A stretch of 64,000 nt of DNA from Trinickia fusca (GTDB lineage: Bacteria > Pseudomonadota > Gammaproteobacteria > Burkholderiales > Burkholderiaceae): the NCBI RefSeq assembly GCF_003628145.1, contig NZ_RBZV01000009.1, positions 62,001 through 126,000 of the forward strand, read 5' to 3'. The notes beneath the pieces are model-generated. The model searched no databases. It had not been told where the DNA came from and was given only the letters and a program-made list of their open reading frames with translations. Positions 20,527 to 29,524 of this stretch are shown piece after piece (positions within the stretch are counted from its first letter, which is position 1; each line of letters starts with the position of its first letter). The position numbers and the translations under genes were made by a program.

Positions 20527-23500
20527 ATGGCCAGTACCACGCTTGGCGTCAAAGTTGACGACCTCCTCCGCTCGCGCCTCAAAGAGGCCGCTGCGCGCCT
20601 CGAGCGCACTCCTCATTGGCTCATCAAGCAGGCGATCTTCGCGTACCTCGAGAAAATCGAGCACGGCCAGGTGCCGCCCGAGTTGTCGGGCGCCGCGGGC
20701 GTGGCCGATTTCTCCGACCCGCACGCCGGCGATCACGATGAAGACGGCGCGCCGCATCCGTTCCTCGATTTCGCGCAGAACGTGCAGCCGCAATCGGTGC
20801 TGCGCGCGGCCATTACGGCTGCGTACCGTCGCCCCGAGACGGAATGCGTGCCGTTCCTGATCGGCGAGGCGCGTCTGCCCGAGTCCCTCGCGGGCGATGT
20901 GCGCAAGATGGCGACCAAGCTCGTCGAGACACTGCGGGCCAAGAGCACGGGCGGCGGCGTCGAAGGGCTCATCCACGAGTTCTCGCTGTCGAGCCAGGAA
21001 GGCGTCGCGCTGATGTGTCTGGCCGAGGCGCTGCTGCGCATCCCCGACCGCGCGACACGCGATGCGCTGATTCGCGACAAGATCAGCAAGGGCGACTGGA
21101 GGTCGCACGTCGGCCATGCGCCCTCGCTGTTCGTGAACGCGGCGACCTGGGGCCTCATGATCACGGGCAAGCTCGTGACGACCAACAGCGAAGCGGGCCT
21201 GTCGTCGGCGCTGACACGTCTGATCGGCAAGGGCGGCGAGCCGTTGATCCGCAAGGGCGTCGATATGGCGATGCGCCTGATGGGCGAGCAGTTCGTGACC
21301 GGCGAGACGATCTCCGAAGCGCTCGCGAACAGCCGCAAATACGAAGCGCGGGGCTTCCGCTACTCGTACGACATGCTCGGCGAGGCGGCGACGACCGAAG
21401 AGGATGCGCAACGCTACTACGCCTCCTACGAGCAGGCGATTCATGCGATCGGCAAGGCCGCGGGGGGCCGCGGCATCTACGAAGGCCCTGGCATTTCGAT
21501 CAAGCTCTCGGCGCTGCATCCGCGTTACTCGCGGGCGCAGCAAGAGCGCACGATGAGCGAGCTGCTGCCGCGCGTGCGTTCGCTCGCGATCCTCGCACGC
21601 CGCTATGACATCGGCCTCAATATCGACGCAGAGGAAGCGGACCGTCTCGAACTGTCGCTCGACCTGTTGGAGGCGCTGTGCTTCGATCCCGAGCTTGCGG
21701 GCTGGAACGGTATCGGCTTCGTCATCCAGGCGTATCAGAAGCGCTGCCCGTTCGTGATCGACTATGTGATCGACTTGGCGCGCCGCAGCCGCCATCGCGT
21801 GATGGTGCGTCTCGTGAAGGGCGCTTACTGGGACAGCGAAATCAAGCGTGCCCAGCTCGAGGGTCTCGAAGGCTACCCGGTCTACACGCGCAAGGTCTAC
21901 ACGGACGTCTCGTACCTCGCCTGCGCGAAGAAGCTGCTCGGCGCGCCCGATGCCGTCTATCCGCAGTTCGCGACGCACAACGCGCATACGCTGTCGGCCA
22001 TCTATCAGCTCGCGGGGCAGAACTACTACCCCGGCCAATACGAATTCCAATGCCTGCACGGCATGGGCGAGCCGCTGTACGAAGAAGTGACGGGCCGCGA
22101 CAAGCTCAATCGTCCGTGCCGTATCTACGCGCCGGTCGGCACGCATGAGACGCTGCTCGCGTATCTCGTGCGCCGTCTGCTCGAAAACGGCGCGAACACA
22201 TCGTTCGTGAACCGCATCGCCGACGAGACCGTGCCCGTGGCCGCGCTCGTGGCGGACCCCGTCGAAGAAGCGTCGAAGGTCGTGCCGCTCGGCGCGCCGC
22301 ACGCGAAGATTCCGCTGCCGCGTGATCTGTACGGCAGCGAACGGCTCAATTCGATGGGCCTCGATCTGTCCAACGAGCACCGCCTCGCGTCGCTGTCCTC
22401 GGCACTGCTCGCAAGCGCCCATCATCCGTGGCGTGCGGCGCCGATGCTCGAGCACGACGAAGTGGCCGGCGGTACGCCGCGCGACGTCCGCAACCCGGCC
22501 GATCTGCGCGATGTGGTCGGCACGGTGCTCGAAGCCTCGCGCGACCAGGTGAACGCAGCGCTTGCGAACGCCGTGGCAGCCGCGCCGATCTGGCAAGCGA
22601 CGCAGGTCGACGAACGGGCCGATTGCCTCGCGCGCGCCGCCGATTTGCTCGAAGCGCAAATGCATACGCTGATGGGCCTGATCGTGCGCGAAGCGGGCAA
22701 GTCGCTGCCGAACGCGATTGCCGAAATCCGCGAAGCGGTCGACTTCCTGCGCTACTACTCGGAGCAGATCCGTGCCGAGTTCTCGAACGACACGCATCGT
22801 CCGCTGGGTCCGGTCGTCTGTATCAGCCCGTGGAACTTCCCGCTCGCGATCTTCATGGGCCAAGTGGCCGCCGCGCTTGCCGCGGGCAACACGGTGCTCG
22901 CGAAGCCGGCCGAACAAACGCCGCTGATCGCCGCGCAAGCCGTACGTATCCTGCGTGAGGCAGGCGTGCCGGCCGGTGCCGTGCAGCTGCTGCCCGGCGA
23001 CGGCGAAACCGTCGGCGCCGCGCTCGTTGCCGATCCGCGTACGCGTGCGGTCATGTTCACGGGTTCGACCGAAGTCGCGCGTCTCATCAACAAGACGTTG
23101 TCCGAACGACTCGATCCGGATGGCAAGCCGATTCCGCTGATCGCCGAGACGGGCGGCCAGAACGCGATGATCGTCGACTCGTCGGCACTGGCCGAGCAAG
23201 TGGTCGCCGACGTGCTGCAATCGTCGTTCGACTCGGCCGGCCAGCGCTGCTCCGCGCTGCGGGTGCTGTGCCTGCAGGACGACGTTGCCGAGCGCACGCT
23301 CACGATGCTCAAGGGCGCGATGCGCGAGCTCGCCGCCGGCAATCCCGATCGTCTGTCGACCGATGTCGGCCCCGTCATCGACGGCGACGCCAAGCGCACG
23401 ATCGACACGCACGTTGCGTCGATGCGTGAGAAGGGCCGTCCGGTCACGCAGCTGCCGTTGCCGGAAGGCTGCGCGCACGGCACGTTCGTGCCGCCGACGC

Positions 23501-24462
23501 TGATCGAGATCGACAGCATCGACGAGCTCAAGCGCGAAGTGTTCGGCCCCGTGCTGCACGTCGTGCGCTATAGCCGCAGCGCGCTCGATCAGCTGCTCGA
23601 GCGGATCAAGGCAACCGGCTACGGTCTGACGCTGGGTATCCACACGCGTATCGACGAAACCATCGCGCATGTGATCAGCCGTGCGCATGTGGGCAACATC
23701 TATGTGAACCGCAACGTGATCGGCGCCGTGGTCGGTGTGCAGCCGTTCGGCGGCGAAGGCCTCTCGGGCACGGGCCCGAAGGCGGGTGGCGCGCTGTACC
23801 TGCAGCGCCTGCTCGCCACGCGTCCGGCCGGTTTGCCGAAGTCGCTCGCGGCCTCGCTGACGGTCGATGCGCCGGCCGAGGCCAAAGCCGGCGACGTATC
23901 GACGCCGCGTGGCGCGCTGACGGCGCTGCGCGACTGGCTCATCGCCGAGCGCGAGCCGGTGTTGGCGGCGCGCTGCGACGGCTACCTGTCGCATATGCCG
24001 GCCGGTGCCACGGCCGTTCTGGCGGGGCCGACGGGCGAGCGCAACACCTATACCCTGGGCGCGCGCGGCACGGTATCCTGCGTGCCGTCGACGTCGAGCG
24101 GCGCGCGTGCGCAGTTCGCGGCCGTGCTGGCGACGGGCAACCGCGCGTTGTTCTCGGGCGCGGCGGGCGAAGCGCTGGTCGCGGCACTGCCAGCCTCGCT
24201 GAAGGCCTATGCGAGCGTGCAGAAGCAGGGCGATGCCGCATTCGATGCCGTGCTGTTCGAGGGCGACAGCGACGAGTTGCTCGCGCTCGTGAAGGAAGTG
24301 GCCAAGCGTCCGGGCCCGATCGTCTCGGTGCAAGGCGTGGCGACGCATGCGCTCGTGAACGGTGACGAAGACTATGTGCTCGAGCGCTTGTTGACCGAGC
24401 GCTCGGTCAGCGTGAACACGGCCGCAGCAGGCGGCAATGCGAATTTGATGACGATCGGCTGA
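20527..24462 (+). CDS. putA: Trifunctional PutA: proline dehydrogenase, glutamate-semialdehyde dehydrogenase and repressor
   Basis: The protein has 1311 aa. Residues ~1-45 (TTLGVKVDDLLRSRLKEAA, RTPHWLIKQAIFAYL) are the ribbon-helix-helix DNA-binding domain, which marks the trifunctional form. The FAD proline dehydrogenase barrel follows, with LVKGAYWDSEIK, YPQFATHNAHT and EFQCLHGMGEPLY. The aldehyde dehydrogenase domain has ISPWNFPLAIFMGQVAAAL, Glu874 in ETGGQNAM and catalytic Cys908 in SAGQRCSALR. A C-terminal ALDH-like extension ends at the stop. It oxidises proline to glutamate at the inner membrane. An upstream in-frame start would include the promoter region, so ATG 20527 is chosen. It likely represses itself through the site at 20424-20454. 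Confidence 0.96.
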   Translation: MASTTLGVKVDDLLRSRLKEAAARLERTPHWLIKQAIFAYLEKIEHGQVPPELSGAAGVADFSDPHAGDHDEDGAPHPFLDFAQNVQPQSVLRAAITAAYRRPETECVPFLIGEARLPESLAGDVRKMATKLVETLRAKSTGGGVEGLIHEFSLSSQEGVALMCLAEALLRIPDRATRDALIRDKISKGDWRSHVGHAPSLFVNAATWGLMITGKLVTTNSEAGLSSALTRLIGKGGEPLIRKGVDMAMRLMGEQFVTGETISEALANSRKYEARGFRYSYDMLGEAATTEEDAQRYYASYEQAIHAIGKAAGGRGIYEGPGISIKLSALHPRYSRAQQERTMSELLPRVRSLAILARRYDIGLNIDAEEADRLELSLDLLEALCFDPELAGWNGIGFVIQAYQKRCPFVIDYVIDLARRSRHRVMVRLVKGAYWDSEIKRAQLEGLEGYPVYTRKVYTDVSYLACAKKLLGAPDAVYPQFATHNAHTLSAIYQLAGQNYYPGQYEFQCLHGMGEPLYEEVTGRDKLNRPCRIYAPVGTHETLLAYLVRRLLENGANTSFVNRIADETVPVAALVADPVEEASKVVPLGAPHAKIPLPRDLYGSERLNSMGLDLSNEHRLASLSSALLASAHHPWRAAPMLEHDEVAGGTPRDVRNPADLRDVVGTVLEASRDQVNAALANAVAAAPIWQATQVDERADCLARAADLLEAQMHTLMGLIVREAGKSLPNAIAEIREAVDFLRYYSEQIRAEFSNDTHRPLGPVVCISPWNFPLAIFMGQVAAALAAGNTVLAKPAEQTPLIAAQAVRILREAGVPAGAVQLLPGDGETVGAALVADPRTRAVMFTGSTEVARLINKTLSERLDPDGKPIPLIAETGGQNAMIVDSSALAEQVVADVLQSSFDSAGQRCSALRVLCLQDDVAERTLTMLKGAMRELAAGNPDRLSTDVGPVIDGDAKRTIDTHVASMREKGRPVTQLPLPEGCAHGTFVPPTLIEIDSIDELKREVFGPVLHVVRYSRSALDQLLERIKATGYGLTLGIHTRIDETIAHVISRAHVGNIYVNRNVIGAVVGVQPFGGEGLSGTGPKAGGALYLQRLLATRPAGLPKSLAASLTVDAPAEAKAGDVSTPRGALTALRDWLIAEREPVLAARCDGYLSHMPAGATAVLAGPTGERNTYTLGARGTVSCVPSTSSGARAQFAAVLATGNRALFSGAAGEALVAALPASLKAYASVQKQGDAAFDAVLFEGDSDELLALVKEVAKRPGPIVSVQGVATHALVNGDEDYVLERLLTERSVSVNTAAAGGNANLMTIG

Positions 24463-24547
24463 GCAATCCTCGTCGATGGATTCAAAAAGGAAGCGGCACG
24501 GTGACCCCGATGCCGCTCCACACCTACCCTGGTATCAAGGAGAAGCT

Positions 24548-25696
24548 ATGCAACACAAGATGAAACAGCTGGCGGGCGCAACGCTCGTGGCAGCAATGTC
24601 GCTGGTGGGGACTGCACACGCGCAACAAACGGAAACCGTGAAGATCGGTTTCGCGGGGCCGATGACGGGCGCGCAAGCGCACTACGGCGCTGACTTCCAG
24701 AACGGCGTGACGCTGGCTATCGAAGAGATGAACTCGACGAAGCCCGTCATCGGCGGCAAGCAGGTGACGTTCGTGCTCGATTCGGCTGACGATCAGGCCG
24801 ACCCGCGCACGGGTACGACGGTTGCTCAGAAGCTCGTCGACGACGGCATCAAGGGCATGCTCGGCCACTTCAACTCGGGCACGACGATCCCGGCTTCGCG
24901 CATCTACGCGAACGCGGGCATTCCCGAAATCGCGATGGCAACGGCGCCCGAGTACACGCAGCAAGGCTTCAAGACCACGTTCCGCATGATGACCTCGGAC
25001 ACGCAGCAAGGTTCGGTGGCAGGCACGTTCGCGGTCAAGAACCTCGGCATGAAGAAGATCGCGATCGTCGACGACCGCACGGCTTACGGCCAAGGTCTCG
25101 CCGACCAGTTCCAGAAGGCCGCGAAGGCTGCGGGTGCGACGATCGTCGATCGTGAGTTCACGAACGACAAGGCTGTCGACTTCAAGGCAATTCTGACCAA
25201 GCTGAAGTCGGCGAACCCGGACCTCGTCTACTACGGTGGCGCCGATTCGCAAGCTGCGCCGATGGTCAAGCAGATGAAGTCGCTGGGCATGAAGGCCCCG
25301 CTGATGGGCGGCGAAATGGTCCACACGCCCGACTTCCTGAAGATCGCCGGCGACGCGGCTAACGGCACGATCGCTTCGCTGGCGGGCCTGCCGCTCGACG
25401 ACATGCCCGGTGGCAAGGACTACGTCGCCAAGTACAAGAAGCGCTTCGGCTCGGACGTCGAAACGTACTCGCCGTACGCGTACGACGGCGCGATGGCGCT
25501 GTTCAAGGCGATGCAGAAGGCCAACTCGACGGATCCGGCGAAGTACCTGCCGGTGCTGGCCAAGACCGAAATGCCGGCTGTCACGACGTCGCACCTTGCT
25601 TATGACGACAAGGGCGACCTCAAGAACGGCGGCATCACGATCTACAAGGTCGAGAACGGTCAGTGGAAGCCGCTGCAAAGCGTCGGCGCGAAGTAA
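24548..25696 (+). CDS. Branched-chain amino acid ABC transporter substrate-binding protein (LivJ/LivK type)
   Basis: The protein has 382 aa with a signal peptide (QLAGATLVAAMSLVGTAHAQ). The mature part starts TVKIGFAGPMTGAQAHYGAD, the standard periplasmic binding protein type I fold. Later stretches are YGGADSQAAPMVKQMKSLGM and YSPYAYDGAMALFKAMQKAN. It captures Leu/Ile/Val or a related ligand for import. No permease or ATPase genes are adjacent, so it must work with a transporter encoded elsewhere. AAGGAG lies before ATG 24548. It lies 85 bases after putA and may be co-transcribed. An intrinsic terminator follows. Confidence 0.92.
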   Translation: MQHKMKQLAGATLVAAMSLVGTAHAQQTETVKIGFAGPMTGAQAHYGADFQNGVTLAIEEMNSTKPVIGGKQVTFVLDSADDQADPRTGTTVAQKLVDDGIKGMLGHFNSGTTIPASRIYANAGIPEIAMATAPEYTQQGFKTTFRMMTSDTQQGSVAGTFAVKNLGMKKIAIVDDRTAYGQGLADQFQKAAKAAGATIVDREFTNDKAVDFKAILTKLKSANPDLVYYGGADSQAAPMVKQMKSLGMKAPLMGGEMVHTPDFLKIAGDAANGTIASLAGLPLDDMPGGKDYVAKYKKRFGSDVETYSPYAYDGAMALFKAMQKANSTDPAKYLPVLAKTEMPAVTTSHLAYDDKGDLKNGGITIYKVENGQWKPLQSVGAK

Positions 25697-25784
25697 TGCG
25701 TCGCGCTTAGCCTGATCTCCGGTATTTGCCGTGCGCCGAGCGCGTACGGCAAAACGGAGCAGGCGCGCAGATGGACCGGATGAA

Positions 25785-25820
25785 CCCCGTGGGACAACGT
25801 GCCCACGGGGTTTTGTTTTT
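25785..25820 (+). terminator. Intrinsic terminator after the binding-protein gene
   Basis: A perfect 9-bp stem CCCCGTGGG/CCCACGGGG (25785-25793, 25802-25810) with an 8-base loop is followed by TTTTGTTTTT. It lies just before the convergent cadR-like gene. Confidence 0.9.
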
Positions 25821-25830
25821 GGCGGGCGCT

Positions 25831-26262
25831 TTATCCGACGTGTGAACGCTTGCTTGGCGTCGACACCGTCTCCATGGCCGTGAGGCCGTGCACGATGCCG
25901 CAGGTGTCGACGGTGTGCCTGCCCGTGCATTGCTCGCGCAGCGCGCTCAATTGCGACCTCAGGTGCTGCAATTCGGCGAGCCGCGCATCGACGTGGCCGA
26001 TGTGGTCGTCGAGCAGCGTGTTGATCGACTCGCAGTCGTCCGCCGGATGATCGGTCAGGCGCAGCAGCGCGCGGATCTCGTCATGCGTCATGTCGAGCGC
26101 GCGGCAGTTGCGGATGAAACGCAGCCGCTCGATATGCGCAGCCGTGTAGTTCCGATAATTGGCATCGGTGCGCTGCGCGTCGGGCATCAGACCCTCTTTC
26201 TCATAGAAGCGGATCGTATCCGTCGTGCATTGCGCCGCTTTGGCCAATTCGCCAATCTTCAT
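25831..26262 (-). CDS. cadR: MerR-family Cd(II)/Pb(II)-responsive regulator, CadR-like
   Basis: The protein has 143 aa. An N-terminal MerR winged HTH (MKIGELAKAAQCTTDTIRFY, then EKEGLMPDAQRTDANYRNY) is followed by a dimerisation helix. Metal-site cysteines lie at 77, 112 and 121, in DDCESI and CTGRHTVDTC, as in CadR/PbrR (77, 112, 119). The start at 26262 gives the family N-terminus; a frame extending upstream would run through the promoter. It is divergent from the metal ATPase gene and should activate it by unwinding the long-spaced promoter at 26287-26317. ZntR-type zinc sensing is the alternative. Confidence 0.9.
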   Translation of the reverse strand: MKIGELAKAAQCTTDTIRFYEKEGLMPDAQRTDANYRNYTAAHIERLRFIRNCRALDMTHDEIRALLRLTDHPADDCESINTLLDDHIGHVDARLAELQHLRSQLSALREQCTGRHTVDTCGIVHGLTAMETVSTPSKRSHVG

Positions 26263-26286
26263 GTTGCGTCCTCGTCGACAATCGGG

Positions 26287-26317
26287 TTGACCTTGGAGTG
26301 ACTCCAAGGTGTTTACT
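26287..26317 (+). promoter_or_regulatory. MerR-type promoter with perfect operator
   Basis: TTGACC (-35) at 26287-26292 and TTTACT (-10) at 26312-26317 are spaced 19 bases, the long spacing typical of MerR targets. Between them lies the perfect inverted repeat ACCTTGGAGT-G-ACTCCAAGGT (26290-26310). Confidence 0.85.
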
Positions 26318-26347
26318 GTACTCCATTGCAGACCCGAGGAAGCAGTC

Positions 26348-28858
26348 ATGACCGAATCCGATCAGGTGCTCGCGCGCCGCGAACCTTCGCCGCCCAACGT
26401 CACCGCCAAACCTCATGCGCATGCCTGCGGGCACGCCCATGGGCATGAGGAGCACGATCACGGCGCCGAACACGGCCACGAACACCACGATCACGATCAT
26501 GGTCATGACCATGGGGCGTCGAATGCTACGGCCAAGCACCATGGCCACGCCTGCGATCACGCTCATGAGCATGACGAGCACGGTCACGACCACCACGGGC
26601 ACGATCACGGCCACGACCATGCCGCTCATGGCCACGACCATGCCCACGGCGATCGTCACGAACACGCCCATGCCCATGCCGATGGCGATGCCTGCTGTGC
26701 AGCGCCCGCCGCCACGTTCGCGCCGCTGCCCACTGCGACGGCGGAAGGCGGTGGCATCAAGACGTCGATGCGCATCATGCAGATGGACTGCCCGACCGAA
26801 GAGGCACTGATTCGCGGGAAGCTGGGCGGCATGTCGTCGGTGACGAGCCTCGATTTCAATCTGATGCAGCGCACGCTGACCGTCGTGCACGCGCCCGACG
26901 CGTTGCCGCGCGTGCTCGACGCACTGCGCTCGCTCGGTTTTGTCCCCGAGCTGGCGGGGGAGGCGGCTCCCGCGTCGGTCGACACGAGCGCCGATTCCCG
27001 TCGCAAAGGCTGGCTGCTCGCGGCGGCGGCGCTCAGCGCACTCATCTCGGAAGGGACCACGTGGCTCGCCGGGCCGGCCTGGCTCGCGGCCGCCTTTGCG
27101 GGCTTCGCGATCGCCCTGAGCGGCGTGGGCACCTACAAGAAGGGCTGGATCGCGATTCGCAACGGCAAGCTGAACATCAACGCGTTGATGAGCATCGCCG
27201 TGACAGGCGCCATGGCGTTGGGGCAGTGGCCCGAGGCGGCGATGGTGATGGTGCTGTTCACGCTCGCCGAGCTCATCGAGGCCAAATCGCTCGATCGCGC
27301 GCGTCATGCCATCGAGGGGCTCATGCAGCTCGCGCCCGAAACGGCCACTGTGCAACAGCCTGACGGCAGCTGGGCCAGCGTCGAGGCAGGCACCGTGGCG
27401 CTGGGCGCACTCGTTCGCGTGCAGCCCGGCGAGCGCATTGCACTTGATGGTGCAATTGTCGAGGGACGCTCGACCGTGAACCAGGCGCCGATTACCGGTG
27501 AAAGCCTGCCGGTCGAGAAGGCCCCGGGCGACAACGTGTTCGCGGGCACGATCAACGAAGCCGGATCGTTCGACTATCGCGTGAGCGCCGTTGCCGGCAA
27601 TACGACGCTGGCCCGCATCATTCACGCCGTCGAAGAGGCGCAAGGCAAGCGTGCGCCGACGCAACGCTTCGTCGACCGTTTCGCGAACGTCTATACGCCG
27701 ATCGTGTTCGTGTTTGCGTTCGCCACGGCAGTCGTGCCGCCACTCGTGCTGGAAGGTGCTTCGTGGCGAGACTGGATCTATCGTGCGCTGGTGATGCTCG
27801 TGATTGCTTGTCCGTGCGCGCTCGTGATCTCGACACCTGTCACGATCGTGAGCGGGCTCGCGGCGGCCGCGCGGCGCGGCATCCTGATCAAGGGCGGCGT
27901 GTATCTGGAACAAGGGCGCAAGCTCGCCTGGCTCGCGCTGGACAAGACCGGCACGATCACGCGCGGCACGCCTTCGCAGACCGACTTCGAATTGCGTGCC
28001 GATCTCGATGCTGCGCAATGCCGACGTCTCGCCGCAAGCCTCGTCGTCCGTTCGGATCATCCGGTTTCACGCGCGATCGCGGCCGCCGTGCTCACGCCTG
28101 ACGCCGAGGCGCCGCATGCCGTGAGCGACTTCGAAGCGCTGCCGGGGCGGGGCGTCACGGGCGTCGTCGAGGGCGCGCGCTACTGGCTCGGCAATCACCG
28201 GCTCGTCGAGGAACTCGCACGCTGTTCCGAGGCACTCGAAGCGCGGCTCGACGGTCTCGAGCGCGACGGCAAGACCGTCGTCATGCTGCTCGACGAAACG
28301 CGCGTGCTGGCGCTGTTTGCGGTGGCTGATACGGTCAAGGACACGAGCCGCGCCGCGGTGGTGGACCTGCATCGCCTCGGCATCCGCACGGCCATGCTGA
28401 CGGGCGACAACGCGCATACGGCGCAGGCGATCGCGCTGCTGGTCGGCATCGACGATGCGCGCGGCGATCAGATGCCCGAGGACAAGCTGCGGGCCGTCGA
28501 GGAGTTGTCGGCGGGCGGGGCGGTCGTGGGCATGGTTGGTGACGGCATCAATGATGCCCCCGCGCTTGCGCGAGCCGGCATCGGCTTTGCAATGGGCGCG
28601 ATGGGCACCGATGCGGCGATCGAGACGGCCGATGTGGCGCTGATGGATGACGACTTGCGCAAGATTCCGACGTTCGTGCGTCTGTCGCGCGCGACCTACG
28701 CGGTGCTCGTGCAGAACATCACGTTTGCGCTGGCGATCAAGGCGGTGTTCTTCGGCCTGACGCTGGCCGGTTACGGCACGATGTGGATGGCTGTGTTTGC
28801 CGATGCGGGGGCGAGCTTGCTCGTGGTGGGCAACGGTTTGCGGTTGCTGCGTAAATAA
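26348..28858 (+). CDS. cadA: P1B-type heavy-metal exporting ATPase (CadA/ZntA type) with long His-rich N-terminus
   Basis: The protein has 836 aa. Residues ~22-113 hold about 37 histidines plus two HAC motifs, arranged as two related ~42-residue units. A divergent HMA-like domain follows with MDCP at 146-149. The ATPase core has TGES, the metal-site CPC (Cys488-Pro-Cys490), DKTGT with phospho-acceptor Asp532, TGDNAHTAQAI and GDGINDAPALA. It exports Cd/Zn/Pb from the cytoplasm across the inner membrane. The start is ATG 26348 behind GAGGA. The divergent cadR-like regulator and its operator support Cd/Pb/Zn control; the metal preference is inferred from context. Confidence 0.93.
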   Translation: MTESDQVLARREPSPPNVTAKPHAHACGHAHGHEEHDHGAEHGHEHHDHDHGHDHGASNATAKHHGHACDHAHEHDEHGHDHHGHDHGHDHAAHGHDHAHGDRHEHAHAHADGDACCAAPAATFAPLPTATAEGGGIKTSMRIMQMDCPTEEALIRGKLGGMSSVTSLDFNLMQRTLTVVHAPDALPRVLDALRSLGFVPELAGEAAPASVDTSADSRRKGWLLAAAALSALISEGTTWLAGPAWLAAAFAGFAIALSGVGTYKKGWIAIRNGKLNINALMSIAVTGAMALGQWPEAAMVMVLFTLAELIEAKSLDRARHAIEGLMQLAPETATVQQPDGSWASVEAGTVALGALVRVQPGERIALDGAIVEGRSTVNQAPITGESLPVEKAPGDNVFAGTINEAGSFDYRVSAVAGNTTLARIIHAVEEAQGKRAPTQRFVDRFANVYTPIVFVFAFATAVVPPLVLEGASWRDWIYRALVMLVIACPCALVISTPVTIVSGLAAAARRGILIKGGVYLEQGRKLAWLALDKTGTITRGTPSQTDFELRADLDAAQCRRLAASLVVRSDHPVSRAIAAAVLTPDAEAPHAVSDFEALPGRGVTGVVEGARYWLGNHRLVEELARCSEALEARLDGLERDGKTVVMLLDETRVLALFAVADTVKDTSRAAVVDLHRLGIRTAMLTGDNAHTAQAIALLVGIDDARGDQMPEDKLRAVEELSAGGAVVGMVGDGINDAPALARAGIGFAMGAMGTDAAIETADVALMDDDLRKIPTFVRLSRATYAVLVQNITFALAIKAVFFGLTLAGYGTMWMAVFADAGASLLVVGNGLRLLRK

Positions 28859-28939
28859 GGGCGGTTGCGCGGTTCGCGTCACACATCGGGCGCGGGTGGC
28901 ATGCTGTGGGCACGCCGACATTTTGCGAGGGGATGCGCC

Positions 28940-29302
28940 ATGCAGGTCAAACGAATCGTCGCGAACGTGGCGACGCCCGATGTCGACAAGGATAGGGACG
29001 CCGCGTTTTATCGGGACATACTTGGCCTCGATGTGCTGATGGATCACGGCTGGATCGTCACGTTCGGCTTGCGCGAACCGGTGCCGATGCAGGTGCAGAT
29101 CAGCGTCGCTTCACAGGGCGGCTCGGATACGCCCGTGCCTGATCTGTCGATCGAAGTGGACGATATCGAAGCCGCATACGAGCGTGTCGTACGGGCGGGT
29201 GTGCCGATCGAATACGGCCCCATCGATGAGCCTTGGGGCGTGCGACGGTTCTATGTGCGCGATCCGTTCGGCAAGCTTGTCAATTTGCTTGCGCATAGGT
29301 GA
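28940..29302 (+). CDS. VOC (glyoxalase/bleomycin-resistance fold) family protein
   Basis: The protein has 120 aa. It begins MQVKRIVANVATPDVDKDRD with FYRDILGLDVLMDHGWIVTF, and ends EPWGVRRFYVRDPFGKLVNLL, the usual betaalphabetabetabeta halves of a VOC domain. The C-terminal pattern is the metal/substrate strand of many small VOC proteins. The substrate is unknown. GAGGGG stands ~8 bases before the ATG. The gene follows cadA by 81 bases on the same strand. Confidence 0.85.
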   Translation: MQVKRIVANVATPDVDKDRDAAFYRDILGLDVLMDHGWIVTFGLREPVPMQVQISVASQGGSDTPVPDLSIEVDDIEAAYERVVRAGVPIEYGPIDEPWGVRRFYVRDPFGKLVNLLAHR

Positions 29303-29524
29303 GGCGCGGCGAGGGGCGTGCTTATTGCCAGCCCTTCACGCAGCTGGACAATCAGTCGCATCGTGGGCCTCGAGAATTGACGGCCCGGAGGGGCAGCAGA
29401 CTGAGATCGAGATGAAGAATCCGCTCTTTTCTTATTGCCGATAAGCGTATCTGCTACGCTGTGCTGCCCGTGCATGCGGGATAGCTCATTAGCGAAACGA
29501 TAAAACAAGAAAGGTACCCATAAG

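Noticed and set aside
20491-24348. A very long open frame antisense to putA
   Set aside because: High-GC coding sequences leave antisense frames open. The antisense translation is Arg/His-rich without domains, while the plus strand encodes a recognisable PutA.
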